Made by a program: the position numbers and the translations under genes. DNA of 17,357 nucleotides from Candidatus Delongbacteria bacterium (GTDB taxonomy: Bacteria; UBA4055): NCBI GenBank assembly GCA_016937995.1, contig JAFGVM010000047.1, forward strand, positions 1-17,357, in the 5' to 3' direction. Positions within the stretch are counted from its first letter, which is position 1; every line of letters starts with the position of its first letter. This document shows positions 1 through 7,865 of the stretch, piece by piece. Under the pieces are notes generated by a model. It had not been told where the DNA came from, searched no databases, and saw only the letters and a program-made list of their open reading frames with translations.

Positions 1-986
1 AACTTAATTCATTTCTAAATCAGGATGATCCTGATTATGCAGGATTTGAGAATTTAGGAAAGACTGAACTGATAGTAGAAGAAGCAAGAAAATATCACAT
101 TCAGCAGGTACTTGATATTCCTTACATTAACAAATCCGGTATAAGGAAGAGGAATTTTAAAGTGGCAATAGACTGTGTCAATGGAGCTGGAAGTGTTATT
201 CTTGCAGACCTTTTGATCGATCTCGGATGCAGTGTCGCAAAGATAAACTGCACACCAAACGGGATATTTCCTCATGGTGCAGAACCTTTACCTGAGAACC
301 TGACCGAAATTTGCGAATTCATAAAAGAAGGTAATTTTGATATCGGTATGGTCGTTGACCCCGATTCAGACAGATTGGCACTGATATCTGATGCCGGTGT
401 TCCATTGGGTGAAGAATATACTCTGGCCATGGTAGCAGACCTTTTACTTGATAAGATAAATACTGATATAGTCGTAAATATTTCAACATCCAGAGTTATT
501 GAAGACATTGCAAAGAAAAATTATAAGAAGATCTTCAGAACTAAAGTTGGAGAAATTAATGTCTCTACTGAAATGATAAAAAGAGGATGTCTGATCGGTG
601 GAGAAGGGAATGGCGGAGTGATATTACCTCAGATCCATCCCGGGAGAGATGCTTTGGTAGGAGCGGGATTGATCCTTCAGTACTTATTTGAAAAGGACAG
701 CTTTGTTACGAATATATTCAATGACCTTCCTCAATATATGATAGTTAAAGACAAAGTTTCTGTCGAGAACATCGATTTTGATGCAAAAATGCAAATTATA
801 CTTGATGGTGAGGATCCTGAAAATATAGATGATATTGATGGAATTAAGATAAATCATGAAGAATATTGGGTACAATTGAGAAAATCCAATACAGAACCGA
901 TCGTAAGGATTTTCGCGGAAGCAAAGACAAAAGAAAAGGCGGAAGAGATTGTTAAAATATATAAAGATAAACTCATTGGTCAGTAA
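1..986 (+). CDS. glmM: Phosphoglucosamine mutase (GlmM-like phosphohexomutase), 5'-truncated
   Basis: This is the C-terminal part, about 327 residues, of an alpha-D-phosphohexomutase. The frame is open from base 3, so the gene begins upstream of the window and the GTG at 162 is internal. The metal-binding loop DPDSDR, the sugar-specificity loop GGEGNGG and the C-terminal phosphate loop RKSNTEP are all present. The catalytic phosphoserine region is missing because it lies before the window. The run around GEEYTLAMVAD and the GEGNGG form resemble Bacteroidetes-type GlmM more than E. coli GlmM. GlmM converts glucosamine-6-phosphate to glucosamine-1-phosphate, the precursor of UDP-GlcNAc for peptidoglycan and lipid A, which fits lpxB three genes downstream. 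A phosphomannomutase or phosphoglucomutase role cannot be excluded from this fragment. The gene runs 38 bases into the TTG start chosen for the next gene. Confidence 0.85.
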   Translation, partial: LNSFLNQDDPDYAGFENLGKTELIVEEARKYHIQQVLDIPYINKSGIRKRNFKVAIDCVNGAGSVILADLLIDLGCSVAKINCTPNGIFPHGAEPLPENLTEICEFIKEGNFDIGMVVDPDSDRLALISDAGVPLGEEYTLAMVADLLLDKINTDIVVNISTSRVIEDIAKKNYKKIFRTKVGEINVSTEMIKRGCLIGGEGNGGVILPQIHPGRDALVGAGLILQYLFEKDSFVTNIFNDLPQYMIVKDKVSVENIDFDAKMQIILDGEDPENIDDIDGIKINHEEYWVQLRKSNTEPIVRIFAEAKTKEKAEEIVKIYKDKLIGQ

Positions 987-2238
987 AGTACTTCGAATAC
1001 CTTTGTTTATATACATCGTAACTATTACTCTACATGTGTATTCTCAACCGGAGAAGACATTAATGTTCGATGAAACATATACGACCGGGCTACCTGTTTT
1101 CAGGTATAATATTGTTAGGTTATTCAATGAAAAAGACGGTTATTTTGATCTTAATGTTCAAACAGAGATAACAAATGAGAGACTTCATTTTTTAAAAAAA
1201 GGAAGTGAATACACTTCAACTTACGTGATATCAGTGGCTGTCTTTGAAAGGGGTAAAACAAATGATATACCTTTATCCCAAAAATCTGAAAAAACAGTAT
1301 ATTCAACTAAAAATTACTCTGAAACCCAGTTAAACAAATCAAATAAAAAACACAACTATATATTTTCAGTACCTGAAGGTTCTTATTCAGTCGTATTACT
1401 TATTACCGACCAGAACAGTAAGAAAGAATTCAAAGTAAAAAAAGAGATCGAATTTTCTTTGAAAGAGGATCCGGCAATATCAGATCTTCAAATGGTCAGC
1501 TGGAACGATGATGATAATTTTCTAAACGACTACACTCCTAACATAAACAATATAATTGATAAGAAGAACAGCTTCACCGGAGCTCTTTTTGAAATTTATT
1601 CAGTTGATGCTGTTAATGTTTCATACAGCATCGAATATAAAATAATTGACAGAAAAGGAAGTATCCTTTATCACGACACGTTCAAGGATATTTTAAAGGA
1701 TAATCTTCATTATCAGGTATTAAAGATACCTTTGGATAAATTCAATATCGGGAATTTCAAGATCGAACTTAAAGTTGATTTTCCTGAAACGACAATTGAA
1801 AGAGAGAGTACTTTTTATTTGAGATGGAAGGACCTTTCACTTAATATTTCTGATATTTCGGTAGCTATAGAACAAATGCTTTACCTGATGGATTATGATT
1901 CACTTAAACCTGTATTCAATTATGATGAAGAGCAGAAAAAAATATGGTTTCAGAACTACTGGAATGATCTGGAGACAAATCTAAAGCTGAAAAAAAATTC
2001 CCTGATGGAAGAATATTACCGCAGGATATCATTTGCCAATATAAATTTTTCAGTTCCTTTAAAAGAAGGATGGAAAACAGATATGGGTAAAGTACTTTGC
2101 ATTATGGGTGATCCTGATGAAGTACAAAGTTACAGTTTTACAAGAAATTCCCGACCGTATGAAGTTTGGATATATTATGAATACGGTTCACAATATATTT
2201 TTGATTATATCAGTGGTGAATTCAGATTAAGAAAATAG
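949..2238 (+). CDS. Secreted GWxTD domain-containing protein (first copy)
   Basis: A predicted exported protein of about 429 residues and unknown function. A signal-peptide-like N-terminus (hydrophobic IPLFIYIVTITLHVYS followed by Gln) leads into a beta-rich middle region. The C-terminus has a helical stretch (QNYWNDLE, then YYRRISFANINFS) and the GWxTD motif as GWKTD at about residues 374-378, followed by MGDPDEVQSY and an aromatic tail ending EFRLRK. That order is the hallmark of the GWxTD family, common in FCB genomes and uncharacterised. No ATG fits the start. TTG 949 has AAGGCGG at 936-942, whereas TTG 976 gives a tighter signal peptide but a poor ribosome site, so the start is uncertain. 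The gene overlaps glmM and is probably co-transcribed with it. Its paralogue lies at 12963-14513. Confidence 0.85.
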   Translation: MLKYIKINSLVSKVLRIPLFIYIVTITLHVYSQPEKTLMFDETYTTGLPVFRYNIVRLFNEKDGYFDLNVQTEITNERLHFLKKGSEYTSTYVISVAVFERGKTNDIPLSQKSEKTVYSTKNYSETQLNKSNKKHNYIFSVPEGSYSVVLLITDQNSKKEFKVKKEIEFSLKEDPAISDLQMVSWNDDDNFLNDYTPNINNIIDKKNSFTGALFEIYSVDAVNVSYSIEYKIIDRKGSILYHDTFKDILKDNLHYQVLKIPLDKFNIGNFKIELKVDFPETTIERESTFYLRWKDLSLNISDISVAIEQMLYLMDYDSLKPVFNYDEEQKKIWFQNYWNDLETNLKLKKNSLMEEYYRRISFANINFSVPLKEGWKTDMGKVLCIMGDPDEVQSYSFTRNSRPYEVWIYYEYGSQYIFDYISGEFRLRK

Positions 2239-2323
2239 TCTGGTATGCAGACTTGTATCCCGTGAAAGATGCAAGTAACACATTCTTGCGTTCTGAACCA
2301 TTATTAAGAAGGAATCATACAAA

Positions 2324-3085
2324 TTGAAAATAGCAGTACTCTCAAGCGGAAGTAAAGGAAATTCTTCTTTTATTGAATCAAATGATCAGGCGGTTTTAAT
2401 CGATGCAGGTCTTTCAACCAAAAGGTTACTTATGAAAATGGATGAGGTTGGTGCAGACCATAAGATCATTGCAGGAATAATTGTTACGCATGATCACTCT
2501 GATCATATCAAAGGTGTCGGAACTCTTGCAAGAAAGTTGAAAATCCCAGTTTATATTCATGAGGAAAACTACAGAATGAAAGCTGATATTTTCACGAATT
2601 GCCAGATCAAATTCATTGAAAAAGAATTTACAATTGGAAATTTCACTATATCGCCTATCCCCGTTTCTCATGACGGTACTGTAAATTATTCTTATAATAT
2701 TCAGGCTGAAGGTAAAAAAATATCTCATCTTACCGATCTCGGAAAAGCAACATCCCTGGTCAGAGAACGAACAAAAGACTGTGATCTTTTCGTTCTGGAG
2801 TCAAATCATGACCCGGTGATGTTGAAAGAAGGTCCATATCCCTGGTATCTTAAGCAGAGGATCTCAGGAATAAAAGGTCACCTGTCAAATTCTGATGCCA
2901 GTGATCTTATTATTTCTGGACAAAGAACTAACTTGAAGAACATAATTCTTGCTCATCTCAGCGAGGAAAATAACGATCCTGTATTGGCTTATGAGAACAT
3001 GGTATGCTCGATCACAGAAAAAGATCTGGATATTAACGTTCATATAGCACTTCAAAATAAACCACTGGAGTTCATTGAGATATGA
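2324..3085 (+). CDS. MBL-fold metallo-hydrolase, WalJ/YycJ-like
   Basis: A cytoplasmic metallo-beta-lactamase-fold protein of 253 residues. The N-terminus MKIAVLSSGSKGNSSFIE and the early DAGLSTKRL are typical of the YycJ/VicX/WalJ branch. The metal-binding motif is THDHSDH at residues 55-61 (His56, His58, Asp60, His61), with later candidate ligands in SHDG, LTDLG and AHLSEENN. Members of the family have been reported as 5'-to-3' exonucleases connected to DNA mismatch repair; in Firmicutes the gene lies in the walRK operon, which is absent here. The start is TTG at 2324, supported by AAGGAA at 2309-2314 about 10 bases upstream; no in-frame ATG explains the conserved beginning. The stop overlaps the lpxB start as ATGA. 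Fold assignment is firm and the nuclease role is inferred from the family. Confidence 0.9.
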   Translation: MKIAVLSSGSKGNSSFIESNDQAVLIDAGLSTKRLLMKMDEVGADHKIIAGIIVTHDHSDHIKGVGTLARKLKIPVYIHEENYRMKADIFTNCQIKFIEKEFTIGNFTISPIPVSHDGTVNYSYNIQAEGKKISHLTDLGKATSLVRERTKDCDLFVLESNHDPVMLKEGPYPWYLKQRISGIKGHLSNSDASDLIISGQRTNLKNIILAHLSEENNDPVLAYENMVCSITEKDLDINVHIALQNKPLEFIEI

Positions 3086-4227
3086 TAAATGATAAATTGA
3101 TCTATATTTCTGCAGGTGAAACATCAGGGGATCTTTTAGGCAGTGAAGTAATAAAAGAACTTATGACAATTGATCCATATCTTAAGATCAAAGGTATAGG
3201 TGGCTCAAGTATGGTAATTCAGGGTCTGGACCCCGTCTTTAGAACTGAAGAATTCGGATTCATGGGTTTCTTTGAGATCTTCAGTCATATACTTTTCATC
3301 AAAAAAGTAATGAATACAATGGTGAAAAATATAATTAAAGACCAACCAAAAGTGATATTGCTGATAGATTTTTCAGAATTCCATATAAAACTGGCTAAGC
3401 GATTAAGAAAGCATAATATAAGATCGAAGATCATAAAATATGTCAGCCCTCAGATATGGGCATCCAGGTCGGGAAGGATCTATGATATAGTTGCCAATTA
3501 TGACTGTTTATGTTGTATCCTTCCGTTTGAGAAGGAAATATATAAAGACCATGATATCGATTGCAGATACGTTGGTCACCCTCTCCTTGATAAGATAAAG
3601 ATCCGTTACAGTAAGGAAGAATTTTACAAGTTCTTGAAGACGGGAAGTAATAAGAAAATTATTTCAATATTTCCCGGTAGCAGAAAACAGGAAATCGAAA
3701 AACATATGGAAATTCTGTTAAAAACTGTGAAAGAACTGAAAAATGAACGTGATGACCTGGCTTTTTTCATCAGCAGGAACGAAAATATTTCTTTTGATGA
3801 CCATAGTAGTATTTTCGAGAAGGAAAATATCACTGTAGTTGATTCAGTTTACCAATGGGAACTTATAAAATATTCAGATATAGTTCTATGTAAAAGTGGA
3901 ACTTCTTCACTGCAGACTGCGTTAATGAATACTCCTTCTATAATTTTTTACAGGATCAATTCGTTTTCATACTTTATTGCGAAAAGGATCATTAAGACCA
4001 AATACATTTCACTTCCAAACATTATTGCAAAAAAATTAATAGTCCCAGAGTTGATGCAGAATGATTTCACAGTTGAAAATCTCAGATCGGAAACTATGAG
4101 ATATTTGAATGATAAGGAATATTATGAAAACACTGTATCAGAGCTTGAGAAAGTCACAAATTCTATCGGTGATAAAGGAGCAGGTAAAAAAGTCGCTGAA
4201 GCTGTTATCGAATATCTGAACAGATAA
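3082..4227 (+). CDS. lpxB: Lipid-A-disaccharide synthase LpxB
   Basis: A protein of 381 residues, normal for LpxB, a GT19-family glycosyltransferase. It condenses UDP-2,3-diacylglucosamine with lipid X to form the lipid A disaccharide at the inner face of the cytoplasmic membrane. Family landmarks are SAGETSGDLLG near the N-terminus, GIGGSSM, EFGFMGFFEI, LIDFSEFHIKLAK, YVSPQIWASR, YVGHPLLD, FPGSRKQEI, and SGTSSLQTAL in the nucleotide-binding C-terminal half. The ATG start overlaps the upstream metallo-hydrolase stop by 4 bases, indicating translational coupling. The gene shows that the organism makes lipid A and therefore has an LPS-type outer membrane. It is the last gene of the plus-strand run and faces a convergent gene. 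Confidence 0.96.
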   Translation: MINDKLIYISAGETSGDLLGSEVIKELMTIDPYLKIKGIGGSSMVIQGLDPVFRTEEFGFMGFFEIFSHILFIKKVMNTMVKNIIKDQPKVILLIDFSEFHIKLAKRLRKHNIRSKIIKYVSPQIWASRSGRIYDIVANYDCLCCILPFEKEIYKDHDIDCRYVGHPLLDKIKIRYSKEEFYKFLKTGSNKKIISIFPGSRKQEIEKHMEILLKTVKELKNERDDLAFFISRNENISFDDHSSIFEKENITVVDSVYQWELIKYSDIVLCKSGTSSLQTALMNTPSIIFYRINSFSYFIAKRIIKTKYISLPNIIAKKLIVPELMQNDFTVENLRSETMRYLNDKEYYENTVSELEKVTNSIGDKGAGKKVAEAVIEYLNR

Positions 4228-4241
4228 TTGTAAGTTAAAAG

Positions 4242-4302
4242 CTGTCATTATCGAACATGATGGATCCCCGGTTCTGGATACCAACCCGAGGATGACAATA
4301 AT
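4242..4302. repeat. Palindromic intergenic element between convergent genes
   Basis: This 81-base gap between lpxB (plus) and the M23 gene (minus) holds nested inverted repeats. TGTCAT at 4243-4248 pairs with ATGACA at 4292-4297. Inside it, ATCCCCGGTT at 4264-4273 pairs imperfectly with AACCCGAGGAT at 4283-4293. The sequence is clearly more GC-rich than its surroundings. The TGTCATCCTCGGG pattern (minus strand) resembles the short palindromic repeats scattered between genes in many bacteria. No other copy is present in this window, so its repeat status is inferred. It could also act as a two-way transcription terminator, though no clean T-run follows on either side. Confidence 0.5.
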
Positions 4303-4308
4303 CTAATT

Positions 4309-5709
4309 TTATAAACTGGTTATTGAGAATAATTTATTTTTTTCTTTGAACTCATGTACTTTTTGGTCGATCTCTTCTATCTGAGTTAGAAAACGGGCGT
4401 ATTTTTCGCCGGTCAATTTAGGTGTTGCGATCATTCTTTTCAGTAACGGGTTAGCCCATTTTCCCTTATTGTCCTTGATCCCGAAATGCAGATGTGGCCC
4501 GGTAACTCTTCCTGTTCTTCCAAGTTTAGCTATCTGTTGTCTTGCTTTGACTGTCTGACCTTTTTTCACGAGACTTTTATCAAGATGGATGTAATAAGTT
4601 TTAGTTCCGTCCGAATGTTTAATAACAACTTTATTGCCATTTAATTTATCATATCCTGAATAGATCACTTTTCCTTTTGCAACTGCATAGACTGGATCTC
4701 CAATATGACCTCTGTAATCGACACCTGAATGGAACGATCTTTTACCTGTAACTGGATGTCTTCTTTGCCCGAATGTGCTTGTAACATGGATCTTGTCCAC
4801 CGGTAATCTTAGTGCGGAATGGATCAGAGCTTTTCCATCTTTAGTGTAGTGGGCATTGTAAGCAGACAAAGGATCGGTGTCGTCAAATCTGAAAGCTTCA
4901 TGAAATCCGCTTCTTCTACCTGAATAAGAAACATAATGTATCTTTCCGCCAGATAATTTATGACCTTCAAAATAATATTCTTCCATGAATACAGTGAACT
5001 GATCTCCCAATCTTGCATCTGTCCTGAAGTTAACAACACATTCAAGAATGCCATTGATCTCCTGACTTGTTGAAACAGGTATATCACAATCGAGTAGTGC
5101 CTGATTCAATGTTGTTTCGATCTTTCCTGTCAAAAACCTGTTCCTTGTTTCTACAGGCAGAGATATTTTTTCATATTCATAATTTCCTTCAGGATCTTTG
5201 GTCAATTTATGGGTTGTAACAACATCAGGTTTAAATTCAAACTCAATAACATTGGTTTTAGTGGAATCGTAAACCACTTTAAACTCTTCACCTGCTTTCA
5301 AAAAACGGAAATCGACATGAAATCTCAGTGCATTTGAAATTTCCATTGCATGTCCGATAGAAATACCATCAACTGCTATTAAAGAATTCGTAAACCCTTC
5401 ATTTGGAAGGATAGAACCGCTTAGTCTATAATTGTTTTCTGTAGGAGACTTTTCTAGTAAACTGTCAGGTATTATCTCATTTTTTATATTCACTGAGTCT
5501 TGAACCATTGCCTGCCCTGAATCAAAGGAGCATAAAACAACTACTGAGAATGCTATCAGCGCTATCGCAGCCACCAGATTATGATGATGAGTGACAATAA
5601 AGTTTTTTATAACTACTCCATCTTGTTTATTGTGGTCAATCGATGTAAAAAATAAGAAATATTTTATCAGAAAGCAAATATAGGTTAAAAATGTTGAGTT
5701 TATATCCAT
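4309..5709 (-). CDS. M23-family peptidoglycan endopeptidase, membrane-anchored
   Basis: A 466-residue LytM/M23 zinc metallopeptidase that would cleave peptide cross-links of peptidoglycan in the periplasm. The C-terminal catalytic domain (about residues 305-425) has HPVTGKRSFHSGVDYRG with zinc ligands His327 and Asp331, YYIHLD with His375, and GPHLHFG with His406 and His408, so all active-site residues are present. Residues 95-270 resemble the propeptide-like domains of Csd3/MepM-type enzymes, which can regulate access to the active site. Two hydrophobic stretches occur before residue 65 (about 7-22 and 45-62). The second looks like the real anchor, but no convincing in-frame start lies between them, so ATG 5709 is kept. 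It is divergent from rpsA, and a candidate extended -10 element overlaps the rpsA promoter. Confidence 0.93.
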   Translation of the reverse strand: MDINSTFLTYICFLIKYFLFFTSIDHNKQDGVVIKNFIVTHHHNLVAAIALIAFSVVVLCSFDSGQAMVQDSVNIKNEIIPDSLLEKSPTENNYRLSGSILPNEGFTNSLIAVDGISIGHAMEISNALRFHVDFRFLKAGEEFKVVYDSTKTNVIEFEFKPDVVTTHKLTKDPEGNYEYEKISLPVETRNRFLTGKIETTLNQALLDCDIPVSTSQEINGILECVVNFRTDARLGDQFTVFMEEYYFEGHKLSGGKIHYVSYSGRRSGFHEAFRFDDTDPLSAYNAHYTKDGKALIHSALRLPVDKIHVTSTFGQRRHPVTGKRSFHSGVDYRGHIGDPVYAVAKGKVIYSGYDKLNGNKVVIKHSDGTKTYYIHLDKSLVKKGQTVKARQQIAKLGRTGRVTGPHLHFGIKDNKGKWANPLLKRMIATPKLTGEKYARFLTQIEEIDQKVHEFKEKNKLFSITSL

Positions 5710-5758
5710 TCGATTGCACTTATTTCATCAAATATCCTTAAAACAATTAAATCACAAC

Positions 5759-5787
5759 TTGACATTATAACAATATATATATATATT
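5759..5787 (+). promoter_or_regulatory. Sigma70-type promoter of rpsA
   Basis: A perfect -35 TTGACA (5759-5764) is followed by a 17-base spacer and the -10 TATATT (5782-5787), within an AT-alternating tract. Transcription would begin near 5794, giving a leader of about 60 bases that contains a CGGT/ACCG inverted repeat and then AGGAGG. This fits the high expression expected of a ribosomal protein gene. Confidence 0.75.
5764..5772 (-). promoter_or_regulatory. Candidate extended -10 promoter for the M23 endopeptidase gene
   Basis: On the minus strand the sequence reads TGTTATAAT, a perfect extended -10 box (TGn followed by TATAAT, the box at 5764-5769). No good -35 is found 17-18 bases upstream, as is common for extended -10 promoters. 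The predicted start near 5757 would leave a leader of about 47 bases before ATG 5709. The box lies over the rpsA -35 and spacer, so both promoters probably cannot be occupied at once. Confidence 0.5.
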
Positions 5788-5840
5788 CTCGGTTCCAAAA
5801 CGGCGATGATCCCGGCAGTGTCGGTAGACCGTTCAAAATC

Positions 5841-5846
5841 AGGAGG
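5841..5846 (+). promoter_or_regulatory. rpsA: Shine-Dalgarno site fixing the rpsA start
   Basis: A perfect AGGAGG lies 10 bases before ATG 5857. It shows that translation begins there and not at the in-frame ATG at 5806, which would add 17 residues unlike any S1 protein. Confidence 0.85.
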
Positions 5847-5856
5847 TATTTTTATA

Positions 5857-7788
5857 ATGACTGAAGAAACAAAAAAACAAACCGTTGTCGAACCGGAAGA
5901 GATCTGGGTAGACGACATAAGCGAACTGTACGAAGAAGAGTACACAAAAGAACAGATCGAGGAGATGGAATCCCTGCTTTCCACTTCAATGCTTGACATC
6001 AAAGAGGGTGAGATCATTGAAGGAAGGATCGTGAATATCAATCAGGTTGGTGTAGCTGTTGATATCGGATTTAAAAGTGAAGGAATGATAGAGTTGGATG
6101 AGTTTGATGATCTTAATTCTATTAAAAGAGGTGATACTATCAGTGTATTCCTTGAATCAGTTGAAGGTAGAAGAGGTGAATTGATTCTTTCGAAAAGAAA
6201 AGCAGATTTCCTTAAGATCTGGGAAGAAGTTAGAATTATTCATGACGAGCAAACTATTGTTCAGGGTAAATGTCTTAGAAGAGTTAAAGGTGGTATCGTT
6301 GTTGACCTTATGGGTATCGACGCGTTCTTACCTGGATCACAGATCGATGTATATCCTGTAAGGGATTTTGATGCATTGATAGGTGAAACAATGGACTTCA
6401 AGATCGTTAAACTTAATGAGCAAAGAAAAAATGTTGTTCTTTCAAGAAAGATCATTCTTCAAAAAGATCTTAATGAAAGAAGAGAAGCAACTCTTAAAGA
6501 AATACAGATCGGCGATGTAAAAGAAGCTATCGTAAAGAACATAACCGACTTTGGTGTATTTGTTGACATAAACGGTCTTGACGGACTTATTTATATAACT
6601 GACCTATCCTGGGGTAGAGTAAACCACCCTAGCGAAGTATGTAAACTTGATGAAAAGATCAATATTCAGATCCTGGATATTGATTATGACAAGATCAGAG
6701 TTTCAGCAGGTTTAAAACAGCTTACATCTCACCCTTGGGAAGGGATTGAGGAAAGATACCCTGAAGGCAGTACTGTTCAAGGTAAAGTCGTAAGTATAAC
6801 CGACTACGGTGCATTTGTTGAAATAGAAAAAGGTATCGAAGGTTTGATCCATATTTCAGAAATGAGCTGGGTTCAGCATGTGAAACATCCGTCAGTTTAT
6901 CTCCACTTAGGTGATGTTATTGATGCGGTTGTTCTGAACATAAAGAAAGAAGAGAAAAAGATCTCTTTAGGTCTTAAGCAACTTGAACCTGATCCTTGGG
7001 CGATAATTGAAAACAAATATCCTGTTGGTTCTAAGCACAAAGGTGTTGTTAGAAGTCTTACTCAATTCGGTGCTTTCACTGAGCTTGAGGACGGAATTGA
7101 CGGTTTGATCCATATCAGTGACCTTTCATGGACTAAAAAGATAAGACACCCTAAGGATGTTGTAAGAAAAGGCCAGGAAATTGATGTTATCGTTCTGGAT
7201 ATAAACAAAGACGAAAGAAGGATCGCTCTTGGTTACAAGCAATTGGAAGAAGATCCTTGGGTCGAATTTGAAAAAATCTTAGTCGAAGGATACGAAACAA
7301 AAGCTAAAGTTATTAGAAAAATTGACAAAGGTATTATCGTTGAACTGAACGAACCTGCAGTTGAGGGATTTGTTCCTAAATCTTTAGCAGATAACTATGC
7401 TGGATGTAAAGAAGGTGATGAGATCGATCTTGTTGTTGAAACTTTCAATAAAGAAGTAAGAAAAGTCGTTCTTAAAAGCCCTACTGTTGCTTCACAAAAA
7501 GAAATTGCTGAAGCTATTATCAAGGAAGAATATGAAGCATCATTAGCTGAAGAAGTAGTGGTTGATGAAGTTGAAGATGACAATACTGTAGAAGCAGTTG
7601 AAGAAACAACTGAAGAAAAACCAGCTAAGAAAACTACTAAAAAAGCTGCTAAGAAAGATGAAGAACCAAAAGAAGAAGAAGTAGCTGAAGAAGCTAAAGA
7701 AGAGAAACCGGCTAAAAAGACTACTAAAAAAGCTGCTAAGAAAGATGAAGAAGAAGTAGCTGAAGAAACTAAAGAAGAAGAAAAATAA
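5857..7788 (+). CDS. rpsA: 30S ribosomal protein S1, six S1 domains plus charged tail
   Basis: A 643-residue protein with six OB-fold S1 RNA-binding repeats at about residues 50-115, 133-198, 217-287, 303-374, 389-461 and 476-541. Domains 3-5 carry the classic GVFVD or GAFVE strand followed by GLIHIS-type and SW signatures. S1 binds mRNA on the 30S subunit and helps initiation, matching the six-domain layout of E. coli S1 (557 residues). The extra length is a tail of about 100 residues, rich in Glu, Lys and Ala, with an 18-residue unit (EEKPAKKTTKKAAKKDEE) at 586-603 and 615-632. The start at 5857 is set by AGGAGG. A strong promoter and a strong terminator bracket the gene, so it is probably a single-gene unit. 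Confidence 0.96.
   Translation: MTEETKKQTVVEPEEIWVDDISELYEEEYTKEQIEEMESLLSTSMLDIKEGEIIEGRIVNINQVGVAVDIGFKSEGMIELDEFDDLNSIKRGDTISVFLESVEGRRGELILSKRKADFLKIWEEVRIIHDEQTIVQGKCLRRVKGGIVVDLMGIDAFLPGSQIDVYPVRDFDALIGETMDFKIVKLNEQRKNVVLSRKIILQKDLNERREATLKEIQIGDVKEAIVKNITDFGVFVDINGLDGLIYITDLSWGRVNHPSEVCKLDEKINIQILDIDYDKIRVSAGLKQLTSHPWEGIEERYPEGSTVQGKVVSITDYGAFVEIEKGIEGLIHISEMSWVQHVKHPSVYLHLGDVIDAVVLNIKKEEKKISLGLKQLEPDPWAIIENKYPVGSKHKGVVRSLTQFGAFTELEDGIDGLIHISDLSWTKKIRHPKDVVRKGQEIDVIVLDINKDERRIALGYKQLEEDPWVEFEKILVEGYETKAKVIRKIDKGIIVELNEPAVEGFVPKSLADNYAGCKEGDEIDLVVETFNKEVRKVVLKSPTVASQKEIAEAIIKEEYEASLAEEVVVDEVEDDNTVEAVEETTEEKPAKKTTKKAAKKDEEPKEEEVAEEAKEEKPAKKTTKKAAKKDEEEVAEETKEEEK
7612..7752 (+). repeat. 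Tandem 54-bp duplication in the rpsA tail
   Basis: Two 54-base units, 7612-7665 and 7699-7752, start 87 bases apart. They differ at 4 positions, all third codon positions that leave the encoded 18 residues identical. This is coding repeat within the charged S1 tail, not a mobile element. Confidence 0.85.
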
Positions 7789-7809
7789 TCTTTCTCTCTG
7801 GTTAATAAT

Positions 7810-7844
7810 AAAAAAAGGTGGAAATTTATGTTCCACCTTTTTTT
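7810..7844 (+). terminator. Rho-independent terminator after rpsA
   Basis: A near-perfect stem pairs the A-run plus GGTGGAA (to 7823) with TTCCACC plus a T-run (7831-7844) around a 7-base loop. The A-run upstream and T-run downstream make it potentially bidirectional. It ends only about 21 bases before the mtaB start. Confidence 0.9.
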
Positions 7845-7865
7845 ATTTTACCTTAAATTATTCAT

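Noticed and set aside
2239-2323. Possible terminator or small gene between the GWxTD and walJ-like genes
   Set aside because: Only short, imperfect inverted matches (CTTG with CAAG) and no T-run or coding frame are present.
5806-5856. Upstream in-frame ATG extending rpsA by 17 residues
   Set aside because: AGGAGG at 5841-5846 sits inside this extension and is correctly spaced for ATG 5857.
7543-7836. 97-residue reading frame on the minus strand, Phe- and Ser-rich
   Set aside because: It is the complement of the Lys/Glu-rich rpsA tail plus the terminator; composition alone explains it.
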